Of a DNA stretch of 64,000 nucleotides, positions 48,601 through 56,836 are shown piece by piece. Source of the stretch: Phaeobacter piscinae (lineage in GTDB: Bacteria > Pseudomonadota > Alphaproteobacteria > Rhodobacterales > Rhodobacteraceae); the NCBI RefSeq assembly GCF_002407245.1, contig NZ_CP010685.1, positions 4,466-68,465 of the forward strand. The letters run 5' to 3'. Below the pieces are notes generated by a model, which was not told the DNA's origin, ran no database searches, and saw only the letters and a program-made list of their open reading frames with translations. Both the position numbers and the translations under genes were made by a program. Each line of letters opens with the position of its first letter. Position 1 is the stretch's first letter.

Positions 48601-50061
48601 CAGCTGACACAGATGGTCCAGCATGTGCGCCACCTGGCTGGTCGGCAAAACTTCGGGGTCATATTCCAGCATCAAAAGCGGCTGCTCATCACCATAGACC
48701 GCCAGCGTCAGCGGCATCGCCCCCTCTTCGCGCAGCTCCACCCGGCGCTGGGTCCAGGGGCTGTCGTCCTTTCCCCCCAGGCTGCGCATCCGCGCATTCA
48801 GGCTGTCGCGTTCAAACATCACCATGGTGTCAAACAGCGGCACGCTGCCCGGCAGCCCGCACCAGCGGCGCATATCCGCCAGCGAGGCCTGTTCATGCGG
48901 GCGCAGCGCCACCGCATCGCGGCGCAGCGCCGACAACAGCCCGTCCACAGTTGTGGCCCCGGACAGATGCAGATGCAGGGGCACCGTATTGATCAGACAG
49001 CCCACCGTGCGCCCGCAGCCTTCCAAAAGATAGCGCCCCGACCGGGTGACCCCGAAGACAGCGCTTTCCCGGCCGCTCCAGCGCGCCACCAGCAGCCCCC
49101 AGGCGGCATGGATCATATTGGCCAGGGTGGCCGGTCCTGCGTCATTCTCTGTCGCAACCCCACCGGCCCGCTGCACCAGCGCGCGGCGCAACTCAGCCGG
49201 CAGCTGCCGCCGCAGGATCTGCTTGCGGCCATGGCCCGCCGCATCCGGTGCTGCCACAGCAGGCCGATCATCCGACCCGATCAGCCGGGCAATCTGGTTC
49301 GGGGTTTCAAACCCGTCCAGATGCGCCCGGAAAAACGCCTGGCTGGCCGGCTGTTCGGACACCTGCGCCACCGCCGGACTAAAGGCATCAAAGCCGGTCA
49401 CAGGCGCCGTGGCGGCAGGCAGCTCGCCCCCAATGAGCGCCGCAAAGACATCTTCCAGCACCACCGCCATACTGCGGCCATCGACCAGCACATGGTGAAT
49501 GGTCCAGACCATCACCGATCGGTTCGCCCCCAGCCGCGCCAGCATCACCCGCCAGGACACCGCCTGTTCCAGCGCGCAGCCCCGATTGCGATCCTCGCTG
49601 AGAAACTGCTCCAGCCGCTCCGCCTGATCCTCCGCCTCCAGCCCCTGCCAGTCCTGTGTCTCCACCCTGATCTGATCGGTGGCCGCATCCACATCCGCGA
49701 CCTGCAAGACCGGCAGCGGACGGCCCTGCCACAACACCGCACTGCGCAGCACCGGATGACGCGCGCAGACCTGCTGCCAGGCCAGCCGCAGCGCCCTTGG
49801 ATCTGGCGCTTCGGCGTCCAGATGCACCACGATCTGTTCCAGATTGACCCAAGGTCTGCCCGCGGCGGCGCTTTCATACAGCAGCCCCTGCTGCATCGGG
49901 GTCAGCGCGATTTCCTGACCGCTGCTGTGACCATGGTTGCGCTCTCTGGATCCTTCGGCGGGGGGGGCGGTGCCAGTCTCAAAGGACGCTTGCGTCGCGG
50001 CCCGGACGTCGGGTTGGGCCGAAGATGGCGCCTGTGGCTGGGCCTGCGAAAGATCACTCAT
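45670..50061 (-). CDS. Single-module nonribosomal peptide synthetase (C-A-T-TE)
   Basis: A 1463-residue multidomain enzyme. The condensation domain has HHVLVDG (codons near 49480-49500). The adenylation domain has YTSGSTGKPKG (about 47912-47944), NGYGPTETT and YRTGDRAAW. The carrier domain GGHSLLAMR has its phosphopantetheine serine at 46644-46642, and the thioesterase has AVSLGS with the serine at 46230-46228. The adenylation pocket starts FDVAIEE, so its substrate code begins D-V-E, which I cannot assign. ATG 50061 has AGGTAGGGGG upstream. A lone C-A-T-TE module could couple one amino acid to an acceptor and release it. No phosphopantetheinyl transferase or second module is in the window. 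Confidence 0.93.
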   Translation of the reverse strand: MSDLSQAQPQAPSSAQPDVRAATQASFETGTAPPAEGSRERNHGHSSGQEIALTPMQQGLLYESAAAGRPWVNLEQIVVHLDAEAPDPRALRLAWQQVCARHPVLRSAVLWQGRPLPVLQVADVDAATDQIRVETQDWQGLEAEDQAERLEQFLSEDRNRGCALEQAVSWRVMLARLGANRSVMVWTIHHVLVDGRSMAVVLEDVFAALIGGELPAATAPVTGFDAFSPAVAQVSEQPASQAFFRAHLDGFETPNQIARLIGSDDRPAVAAPDAAGHGRKQILRRQLPAELRRALVQRAGGVATENDAGPATLANMIHAAWGLLVARWSGRESAVFGVTRSGRYLLEGCGRTVGCLINTVPLHLHLSGATTVDGLLSALRRDAVALRPHEQASLADMRRWCGLPGSVPLFDTMVMFERDSLNARMRSLGGKDDSPWTQRRVELREEGAMPLTLAVYGDEQPLLMLEYDPEVLPTSQVAHMLDHLCQLLQSLATAPADMALRDLEMLPEAEATQLLQQGRPDPALAQVLAREMAAAPPCMATRLEATAARMPEAPALQMAPDGAVLSHADLQARADRLAVVLQARGATAGDIIAICLPRSPEFIIAMLAVLKVGAGFLPVDPTYPAAVIAHMLQDSGTRLGIGGPDYGTVSGPDIGSDKGKSAHGHDAALTPEGVVWVAPDAGSELSEQPDRPLRPAPDPGRLAYVIYTSGSTGKPKGVRVPMRALLAHASAITAAFELQSSDRMLQFASLSFDVAIEEVLPSLLAGACVVLRAPDMIGAPGLFLDRVAALELTVLNLPTAFWHVLCDVMADSGRSLPPSVRLVIVGGEQVNPQSLARWQQLVPGVRWLNGYGPTETTITCTLHDPGLDQGYPVKAHEDVPIGRPTAHARAYVLAADGSLAPAGVAGDLWIGGPAVSDGYIGRPEDTAKAFRPDPFAPQNTGGGHHTSCPAARIYRTGDRAAWRGDGTLAFLGRQDRQVKLRGFRIDLRHVEQVLERAYPQLQALVAVHGKDSPAAQLCCWVRGLREAGEAGTEERAGDTRPDLAALQQVVQRDLPAHMRPALVPVAAFPRTAGGKIDMAALPAPTQASSGLRLRRNGGAALDTSAPPSPLAQQLMAMMADLLGQPDLGVDDSFYDRGGHSLLAMRLIGRIEAELGQRLSLAALHLTPSPRALADALSPGDGDGDSPETPEGHTLPDHLVIIQDGGARAPLFGVHVLGRNEEFYRPLAAALGPDQPVYGLSIGLLDSRTPTGVRATAKLYLEEIQTHYPSGVVHLAAVSLGSYFAFELARQLLAAGRDLGLVALFDAEGPAGRSRVQGRARLGAHLGLLRRMGPAYLGHVARHRIETLRNSFERRRLEWTGGGGALSIEALIAANQQSVERYTPEPLATPLTVFRAGDDLFDSPEGLRQGLGWAPVAAAGFELIEVPGSHLSILQEPNVQDMARHMARIMQRPDPHESGIKGQA

Positions 50062-50463
50062 GATGCCCCCTACCTGACACCGGGCTTGGGCCAACCCGGG
50101 CCATACTTCTTCATGCTGTGCCGCCCCCGGATCACCCGGGTATCACGTCACTCTTAATATCCACTTTTTAGCGGTCCCCTCAGGCCAGGATCACCCCCAT
50201 GATCCCCGCCGCAGACCCAAGGATACCAGACCCGGGGACGGGCAAGCAACAAAACACCACCGGATTGCACTCACATCTCTGCCCGCCGCCTCATACCCGC
50301 AGCCATGCGGCCCGCGCCTGTGAATGGCTCAGAACCCCTTAATCCATCTTATGTTAAATAAAAACATATAGGCCTGATATCTGCAGAGAGCAGATGCACA
50401 ATAAAGGGCCGCTCGTGAGAGCGGCCCTTTATTGTTCACAGTTCCGGTCGGGCGGGGTGCGGA
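50062..50463. other. Region upstream of the NRPS gene
   Basis: About 400 bp with no gene. It contains ATGTT-N7-AACAT (50351-50367), a small palindrome in an AT-rich patch that may be an operator or promoter for the NRPS gene, and the terminator at 50398-50435. Confidence 0.4.
50398..50435. terminator. Strong bidirectional hairpin terminator
   Basis: A perfect 17-bp stem with a GTGA loop, A/T-rich at its base (ACAATAAAGGG / CCCTTTATTGT). It lies 29 bp after the stop of the minus-strand pyruvyltransferase-family gene (50464) and probably terminates it before the NRPS promoter. Confidence 0.88.
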
Positions 50464-52473
50464 TCACTCCGCCGGGGTTTTGTGCTGCACCAATGCGCCC
50501 AGCACCTCGTTCAGCGCCGCCGCGTCGCCGCCGCGCAGGCAGGTCAGCGCGGTCCGTGGCAGACGGCGTTTGGCGCGCAGCAACGGGGTCACCGGGCGCT
50601 TGCTGTCATGGGACAGCTCAGCACTGATCAGCCGCGCCCCGAAGGCATCGCGCAACCGCGTCACATGGGCCAGATCAAGCGGATGGTCGCCATGGATGGC
50701 ATAGATCCGCGCCGCCGTATCACAGCCCGCGCAGGCATCGCGATAAGCGCCGCTCCAGTCCAGCTTGCGCGCAGCCGGGAACCGGGTCTCGTCGGGGATC
50801 AGATCTTCGGCCAGCGTGGTGATCGGCTGCAGCGCCACCACGTTTTCCGCGCCGATCAGATCGGCAAAGGCCATGGCACCAAAAGCCCCCATGCCGGAGC
50901 CCAGCACATGCACCTTGTCAAACCCGGCCATCCAGGCGCGGGTGTCTGGTGCCTGGAAATACTGCTCCAGATCCAGCGGACGGTACCAGTTCTGCTGATG
51001 CGGCAAGACCGACAGCACCGCATAGCCGGATTTGATCAGGAAACGTTCACCAAAACCCGGACGCAGGGGATCCTTGCGGTCCAGCGCCTGGCCTGCCCCT
51101 TCAAAGGTGACCACCAGTTCCCGCGCGCCCTCCGGGTGCAGCCGCCGCATGGCATAAGACGGGGTCAGCGTGGTGGTGGGCCACAGCCCCTCCGGCAGCG
51201 TGGCTTCGGGATCTTGAGCCCTGCGAATCGCACCCATCTGGGTGCGACTGTCCACTGCGGGCACTGGCTGAGGCTCCTCCGGCACGATGGTATCGACCTC
51301 CAGGCCATGTTCGGCCAGGGCTGCCACATATTCGGCGTGGCGCTGGCGATAGGTCGCCTTCATCTTGTCCAGCATCTCGGGCGACAGATATTCATCCAGC
51401 ACCGCCTTCAGACCCTTGCGCATGAATTTCTGCGTGTTCAGCGCCGGCAGGCCGAAATGTTCGGTCAGCTCCGCCACCCGGTTGTCATGTTTGAGGAAAA
51501 TCGCCGGCTGGCCCGCCTGCAGGGCCGCCACGCCACCATGGAAACGGTCGCCGATATAGACATCATGCAGCATCGCCGCCTGTCGCCAGGCGCCAGCCTC
51601 AGAGAAGTAGTAATAGCGGTTGAAATCAACCTTATGACCGCATTTGCGGCTCAGCCAGCGATTGAGCATCTCCGGCTGAGCAATGTTATTGCCCTCATTA
51701 TAGCCAAACCGGTCCTTGATGAATTTGCCATAGGCAAAGATCTCATCCTGGAACACATAAGAGGCCTCGATCTTGTCGAACGCCTTGGCCAGTTCGGTGC
51801 CGCGTTCAACGATGGCCCCCTCCCGCATGGAGAAATGGCCAGCGGTCATCACATTGGCCCGACGCCCCTTGGCCTGGGCCGCGGTGCCGTCAATGGCCAT
51901 GATCGACTGCGGATAGACATAAAGACTGGGGCAGCCCAGCACGGTGGTGTTCTCCAGCCCGTTCTGCGCCAGCCACTCTGCCGTCTGGGTGCCACGCACC
52001 CCGAACAGATTGGCCCGCTCATTGAGCAGCGCCAGAAGATCGCGGTTGCCCGGCATCAGATCCTCAAACGCATGGCTGCCCTGCATCCCGGCGCCCAGCA
52101 CCACAAAAGGCACCCGCCCATCCAGCGCCTCAAGCGCGGAAAACAACCGAATGCCATCGTGGTTGGGGCGGATGAAATTGGCCAGCGACACCACGATCAT
52201 GTCGAAATGCGCGGCCATGACTTCGGCATAACCGTCGCCGAGGTTTTTCTGCAGATTGGCGATATTGCCCACCGCAGACCCCTCGGGATCCTTGCGCAGG
52301 CTGCGGGCCGGGGCTTCGGCATGAATGATATTGCCGCGATTCCCGGTCAGCTTATGCGCCGGTTTCAGGCCAAACAACGTGTCCGTCACGGTTGGTGGCA
52401 CGCCCAGGATACTGGACAGCGCCGGATCCGGACGATGGGCCGAAAGCACGGGAGCGTGGAAAAGGATTCTCAT
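50464..52473 (-). CDS. Polysaccharide pyruvyltransferase-family protein with extra C-terminal domain
   Basis: A 669-residue protein. Residues about 90-400 match the polysaccharide pyruvyl transferase family (DMIVVSLANFIRPNH, FVVLGAGMQGSHAF, FGVRGTQTAEWLAQNG, YIGDRFHGGVAALQAGQPAIFLKHD). The last 220 residues are a separate domain with VTFEGAGQALDRKDPL and VHVLGSGMGAFGAMAFADLI, which looks like an alpha/beta-hydrolase-type fold. Family members add ketal-linked pyruvate from phosphoenolpyruvate to sugars. Usual members are about 350-450 residues, so the fusion is notable. It is divergent from a GT4 gene. Confidence 0.82.
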   Translation of the reverse strand: MRILFHAPVLSAHRPDPALSSILGVPPTVTDTLFGLKPAHKLTGNRGNIIHAEAPARSLRKDPEGSAVGNIANLQKNLGDGYAEVMAAHFDMIVVSLANFIRPNHDGIRLFSALEALDGRVPFVVLGAGMQGSHAFEDLMPGNRDLLALLNERANLFGVRGTQTAEWLAQNGLENTTVLGCPSLYVYPQSIMAIDGTAAQAKGRRANVMTAGHFSMREGAIVERGTELAKAFDKIEASYVFQDEIFAYGKFIKDRFGYNEGNNIAQPEMLNRWLSRKCGHKVDFNRYYYFSEAGAWRQAAMLHDVYIGDRFHGGVAALQAGQPAIFLKHDNRVAELTEHFGLPALNTQKFMRKGLKAVLDEYLSPEMLDKMKATYRQRHAEYVAALAEHGLEVDTIVPEEPQPVPAVDSRTQMGAIRRAQDPEATLPEGLWPTTTLTPSYAMRRLHPEGARELVVTFEGAGQALDRKDPLRPGFGERFLIKSGYAVLSVLPHQQNWYRPLDLEQYFQAPDTRAWMAGFDKVHVLGSGMGAFGAMAFADLIGAENVVALQPITTLAEDLIPDETRFPAARKLDWSGAYRDACAGCDTAARIYAIHGDHPLDLAHVTRLRDAFGARLISAELSHDSKRPVTPLLRAKRRLPRTALTCLRGGDAAALNEVLGALVQHKTPAE

Positions 52474-52784
52474 ATATCACCAAATGTTACTCACCATGGG
52501 CCCCTGTAAAAACCGGGGTCATGGCCTGTTGGGAAAGGGGGTCGGCAACCACGCCAAGGCGTCTCCGGCAGCCGCAGCCCCCGGGATTGCTGCGTTGCGC
52601 GCATGTTAGCGCCGTGACCTCTGGGAACAAGCCCGGAAAACCGCGCCCAGAGCTCGGGTGGTGAAACCCTGCCCATGGTTTCGCCCTGGGTTTCGCCCTG
52701 ACGCGCCCCCTGCCCCGCGATCTGTGCCTGTGCCCACCTGTCGAAAGGGTTGCACCCGCAGCGCTCTCGCGGCATGGATAGATC
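52474..52784. other. Divergent intergenic region before the GT4 gene
   Basis: About 310 bp between the pyruvyltransferase-family gene (minus) and the GT4 gene (plus). No gene, no clear hairpin or operator was recognised. Promoters for both directions are expected here. Confidence 0.4.
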
Positions 52785-54029
52785 ATGAAATTTCTCTTTG
52801 TGCACCAGAACATGCCCGGCCAGTACCGGGAGATGATCCAGTGGCTGGCCGATCAGGGCGAGCATGAGATCGTGTTTTTGACCCAGCGGAACGATGTGAA
52901 GCTGCCCGGCGTCTCCACCGCGACCTACAAAAGCCACCACCAGCCCGCCGCCGATGCCTATGGGTTGTCCAAGGATTGGGAGGCCGCGGCCGGCAATGGC
53001 ATTGGCGCCGCCCTCGCCGCGCGCCAGCTGGAGGCCAGAGATGGTTTCAAACCCGATATCATCATCGGTCATACCGGCTGGGGGGAGTTGACCTTTATGA
53101 AAGAGGTCTGGCCGGATGTGCCGATTATTGGCTTCTTTGAATATTTCTACCGCACCACTGGCGGTCTGGTGGGTTTTGATCCGGAAAATCCCCCCGGCGA
53201 ACACGCCGGGTTTTTCGCTCATGCCCGCAACACCGTGCCCTTTGCCAATATCGATGTGGTCGATCTGGGCCACAGCCCAACCTATTGGCAGCGCGACCGC
53301 TTTCCCAAGAGTTTTCACGACAAGATCTATGTCAGCCATGACGGCATCCGCACCGACCGGCTGCAACCGGATGCCAAGGCCAGCATCGGTCTCGGCCGCC
53401 TGCCCAAGCCGCTCAGCCGCGACGATGAGGTGATCACCTATATCGCCCGCAATATGGAACGCGCCCGTGGTTTTCACGTGATGATGCGGGCCCTGCCCAA
53501 GATCCTGTCGGAACGCCCCAAGGCGCGGATCCTGATGATCGGCGGCAATGAGACATCTTACGGGCGCGAAAGCACCCATCCCGCAGGTCTGCGTGGCGAG
53601 ATGGAGGATGAGCTGGGCGACAGCGTCGACTGGAGCCGGGTGCATTTCCTCGGCCGGGTGCCTTACGGCGATCTGTGCAAGATCATCCGCATCAGCCGCT
53701 GCCATATCTATCTGACCATGCCTTTTGTGCTGAGCTGGTCGTTGCTGGAATCGATGTCGATGCAGGCCACGGTGGTCGCGGCTGATGTGGAACCGGTGCG
53801 CGAGGCGGTGACCCATAATGAAACCGGCATGCTGGTGGATTTCTTTGATCCCGGCGCGCTGGCCGATCAGGTGGTGGATGTGCTGGCCAATCCCGGCGCC
53901 TATGCCCATCTGGGCCCCAATGCCCGCGCCCATGTGGTGGAAACCTATGATTTCCTGACCCGCTGCATGCCCGAGCACGCCCGTCAGATCAACGCGCTCC
54001 TGCCCGCCAGCAAGCAGCTGAAGATCTGA
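52785..54029 (+). CDS. Family 4 glycosyltransferase
   Basis: A 414-residue GT-B glycosyltransferase. The acceptor domain starts KFLFVHQNMPGQYREM, a pattern seen in many polysaccharide GT4 enzymes. The donor domain begins ITYIARNMERARGFHVMMRALP, with LMIGGNETSYG, and the substrate-binding region is YLTMPFVLSWSLLESMS. The usual E-x7-E appears altered here: the segment reads VLSWSLLE with only the last Glu. It may sit in an operon alone. The donor is unknown. Confidence 0.87.
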   Translation: MKFLFVHQNMPGQYREMIQWLADQGEHEIVFLTQRNDVKLPGVSTATYKSHHQPAADAYGLSKDWEAAAGNGIGAALAARQLEARDGFKPDIIIGHTGWGELTFMKEVWPDVPIIGFFEYFYRTTGGLVGFDPENPPGEHAGFFAHARNTVPFANIDVVDLGHSPTYWQRDRFPKSFHDKIYVSHDGIRTDRLQPDAKASIGLGRLPKPLSRDDEVITYIARNMERARGFHVMMRALPKILSERPKARILMIGGNETSYGRESTHPAGLRGEMEDELGDSVDWSRVHFLGRVPYGDLCKIIRISRCHIYLTMPFVLSWSLLESMSMQATVVAADVEPVREAVTHNETGMLVDFFDPGALADQVVDVLANPGAYAHLGPNARAHVVETYDFLTRCMPEHARQINALLPASKQLKI

Positions 54030-54052
54030 TCCGCCGCAGCACCCGGGGGTGG

Positions 54053-54702
54053 TCAGGACAGGATTTGCTCCGACGCCCAGATCGCGGCCTGGGTGCGGTT
54101 TCTGGCGCCGATTTTGCGAAAACAGGTGCGCAGATGCACTTTCACCGTGGCCTCGCAGATGCCCAGCTCATTGGCGATGGATTTATTGGTGGCGCCGTCA
54201 ATCAGCTTGGTCAGGATCAGCCATTCGCGCCCCGAAAGACCGCAGGCCGCAGCCGTGGTCGGCATCCGGCGCAGGTCCTGCCCCGGGTATTCTGCCAGCG
54301 CCTCCTCTGCCGAGGCCGTGTTGGCCGCTCCGTTGAGTGTGCCGTTGAGTGTGCCGCTGACCGCTTCACCCGCAGCGCCGCAATCAGCGCCTCGGCGGAT
54401 TTGCGTTGCGGGATCACCGCCTCAGCATAGGCGCTGAGCGCAGTCTGCATGCTGGTGGAACATTCGCGCCCCATGATCAGGATCAGCAGAGAGGCGTCAT
54501 TGCCCTCTTTGAACTGGCGCAACTCCTCCACCAGCTCCGGCCCCGTTTCATGGCTGTAGTATAAAACCAGATCGTCGATCCCCAGCCCCGCGAGCGTTGA
54601 CAGCTCATCGCAGCAGGTCCCGATTTGATAGTCGTTGCTCTGACAAATGGCCAGGAACATGTCGCGTAACAAGCGACTTTCACCCACAATATGCACAGGC
54701 AT
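54053..54702 (-). pseudogene. LuxR/CsgD-type response regulator with frameshift
   Basis: The first frame from ATG 54702 encodes a receiver-like domain (HIVGESRLLRDMFLAICQSND, DDLVLYYSHETGPELVEELR, AEALIAALR). A second frame encodes a LuxR-type helix-turn-helix (CGLSGREWLILTKLIDGATNKSIANELGICEATVKVHLR) ending at 54053. The frames join if one base is added in the GGG run at 54371-54369, giving AALRGEAVSGTLNG. Without it the product ends after 161 residues with an Arg-rich tail and no DNA-binding domain. Two copies of a 12-bp repeat lie beside the site (54332-54355). Either a sequencing error, a real loss, or a phase-variable switch. Such regulators commonly control biofilm matrix genes. Confidence 0.75.
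54332..54355. repeat. 12-bp tandem repeat in the regulator linker
   Basis: Two perfect copies of GTTGAGTGTGCC side by side encode a repeated GTLN in the restored frame. A change in copy number would keep frame. It lies 14 bp from the suspected frameshift. Confidence 0.85.
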
Positions 54703-55669
54703 GATATACCCCCATACTCTTAAAAACCTGATCCAAACACGATCAGATGGTCTTAATGAATGATCTCCGGAACAGGGAGCTCACCGGGCTTTGGTGCGGG
54801 GTTGGAACCTCCCGCCCTGACCCTCGCGGCAACACTGCGACCCCCGTCACAGATGACACCCCGCTCTTGTCTTATATGTCTGTCCTGTCCTTTCGATCAG
54901 ATGATGGCCGGTCTCCGACCCGGCTTGCCAAGACAATGGCTCTGCGCCTGCCCGACCCCTGTCAAAGCCCCTGCTGAACAAGAACCCCGTGTCACTGGCC
55001 TGCTCTTCAAAATGACGGGGCCAAATACCGCGCCCCCCTGCCTTCAAATCGCAGCCCATATCGGCGCTGCGCCGCTCTGCGGCACTCCAAAATAGCCCAA
55101 ATTCATCCATTTTTGTTAAAAAACTTACCTCCTGGATAGATGTTGGCGCCACCATCCGCCCCTCCTAAAGTGTTGTTTTTGATATAGGCTTTTGTTTTAT
55201 CAACAGGAATATCCTCATGCGGCGCAGTTCCAAAGATGTGGCAATTCCTTAATTCTGTGCCGAATGACACGGATTTATGCAACCTAAGAGGGTATTTCCC
55301 AGGAGCCCCTTCACGCCAGAGATGGAATCACTCCCCCTTTGCTCCGATACAGACACCGTCGCTACCACTTCTGGGGTAGGTCTCCCTGAGACCCCTCCAA
55401 AGCAGGCAGCTCCTCGGAATAATTTAAACCTCTGAAATATATAAATATTACCGGGACCCCAAAATATGGCTCATACTGCGAGTTGTATGTGACCCTAGGT
55501 AAACATGCTAGATATTGATGGACCCCCAACGTCCGGTAGGTTCGCCCGCTGGTTGATCTCCAGACAGCCCCAAACCACCTCGTCCGAAGGGGTACCCCCT
55601 CTGCGCAATTTGACGGCGGCGGCAATATGCTAGGCTGGGCATATTCGTTTTGATATGCCGGGGGGCAAC
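54703..55669. other. Long intergenic region between the two regulators
   Basis: About 970 bp with no convincing gene on either strand. It is AT-richer from about 55100 to 55500, with TTGATA and TATCAA (about 55170-55200) as a spaced inverted repeat. It must hold promoters for both divergent regulators. Small frames at 54847-55155 and 55362-55745 (minus) have no protein character or good ribosome binding site. The length and low GC leave room for a regulatory RNA, which I cannot demonstrate. Confidence 0.45.
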
Positions 55670-56836
55670 ATGAATGAGTTCGGGGGCACCGTGATCCACA
55701 CGGGCGAGATCGCTTTTGCGCGATCGTTTCAAAGACAAGTTTCATCCATTACCACCACTGCCATAGCTGAGATCGACTGCACCGGACCCGCCTCTGCGGG
55801 GCCAAGCCGTTTGCTGGTGACCACCTGCGAGACCGGCGGTGCAAAACACGCCGATCTGGAGCAGGACAGCCGCAGCAAAGGCACGTTGCAGGCCCTTCTG
55901 CGCAGCGGATCGCTCTGCCATTGCACCCAACTGCATGATCCGCAGGAAAATCCCAACAGCTGGCCGGACTGGCTTGATCCTGCCGCCCTGCGCGCGGATG
56001 CTTCTGATCTTCGGTCGGGTCACAGATCTGGCCGCTGGATGGTGTTTTCCTGCCGTTTTGCCGATGGCAGCGAAGATCGGATCGCGCTGCATCTGGAGGG
56101 CAGCCAGCATGACGCCCATTGCATCGAAATCCTGCCTGCGATCTGGCCGCTGGCCCGCGAGGATGCGCTGCGCGAGATGCTGACCAGCGCAGCGGAACCC
56201 AAAACCGCGCGCGACACCACCGAGGCGATGCTCTGGACCATCTCCACCAAAAGCGACAGCGCGGTTCTGGTGCTGGATGGCGCCGGCCGATTGCTGGATT
56301 GCAATGAAGCGGGCTGTGACATGCTGGCGGCGGGCAACCTGCTGCGCAACAGCGACGGTGTGCTGCGCTGTGCCAACAGCCGTGAGACCCGCGCGTTTTA
56401 CACAGCGGTGCAAAGCTGCGCCAAAACACCCACCGAGGCCAGCGCCGGCGCCCACATGCCAGCCGGCCGCGCCAGCCAGGAGCTGATCCTGTTCCTGCAG
56501 GATGCCAGCACCGGCATGCGGCTGCCGGTCTCGCTCACCTGTTATCTCTGCGCTGACACCCGCCATACCCTGGTGGTCGCCATCCTGCCGCGCCAGCCCG
56601 ACCAGCAGCGGATCGAGATGCTGGCGCAGAAAATGGGCCTCTCCCCCTGCGAGGCCCGGGTGGCCGCACTGATCCAGCTCGGCCTCTCCAACCGCGAGGC
56701 GGCCCATATCGCGGGCATCAAGGAACAGACCTTCAACACCTATGCCAAGCGGGTGCTGTCCAAGCTTGAAGTCGCCGGGCGCACCGAAATGGCGCAACGG
56801 CTGACCTGGCAGGCCTCCCTGGGGAGAGCGTCATGA
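55670..56836 (+). CDS. LuxR-family transcriptional regulator with PAS-like region
   Basis: A 388-residue regulator. A central segment (STKSDSAVLVLDGAGRLLDCNEAGCDML) reads like a PAS sensor domain. The C-terminal helix-turn-helix is LSPCEARVAALIQLGLSNREAAHIAGIKEQTFNTYAKRVLSKL, a LuxR-type DNA-binding domain. ATG 55670 has GGGGGG five bases upstream; an ATG at 55655 is in frame. It overlaps the next gene by four bases. It is divergent from the regulator at 54053 and probably controls genes of this locus; targets are not known. Confidence 0.85.
   Translation: MNEFGGTVIHTGEIAFARSFQRQVSSITTTAIAEIDCTGPASAGPSRLLVTTCETGGAKHADLEQDSRSKGTLQALLRSGSLCHCTQLHDPQENPNSWPDWLDPAALRADASDLRSGHRSGRWMVFSCRFADGSEDRIALHLEGSQHDAHCIEILPAIWPLAREDALREMLTSAAEPKTARDTTEAMLWTISTKSDSAVLVLDGAGRLLDCNEAGCDMLAAGNLLRNSDGVLRCANSRETRAFYTAVQSCAKTPTEASAGAHMPAGRASQELILFLQDASTGMRLPVSLTCYLCADTRHTLVVAILPRQPDQQRIEMLAQKMGLSPCEARVAALIQLGLSNREAAHIAGIKEQTFNTYAKRVLSKLEVAGRTEMAQRLTWQASLGRAS

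Noticed and set aside
55165-55203. FNR-type site TTGAT...ATCAA
   Set aside because: The half-sites are far apart instead of four bases apart, so it does not match the FNR box.
55362-55745. Minus-strand frame of 127 codons between the regulators
   Set aside because: No protein character, overlaps the start of the LuxR gene and lacks a ribosome binding site.
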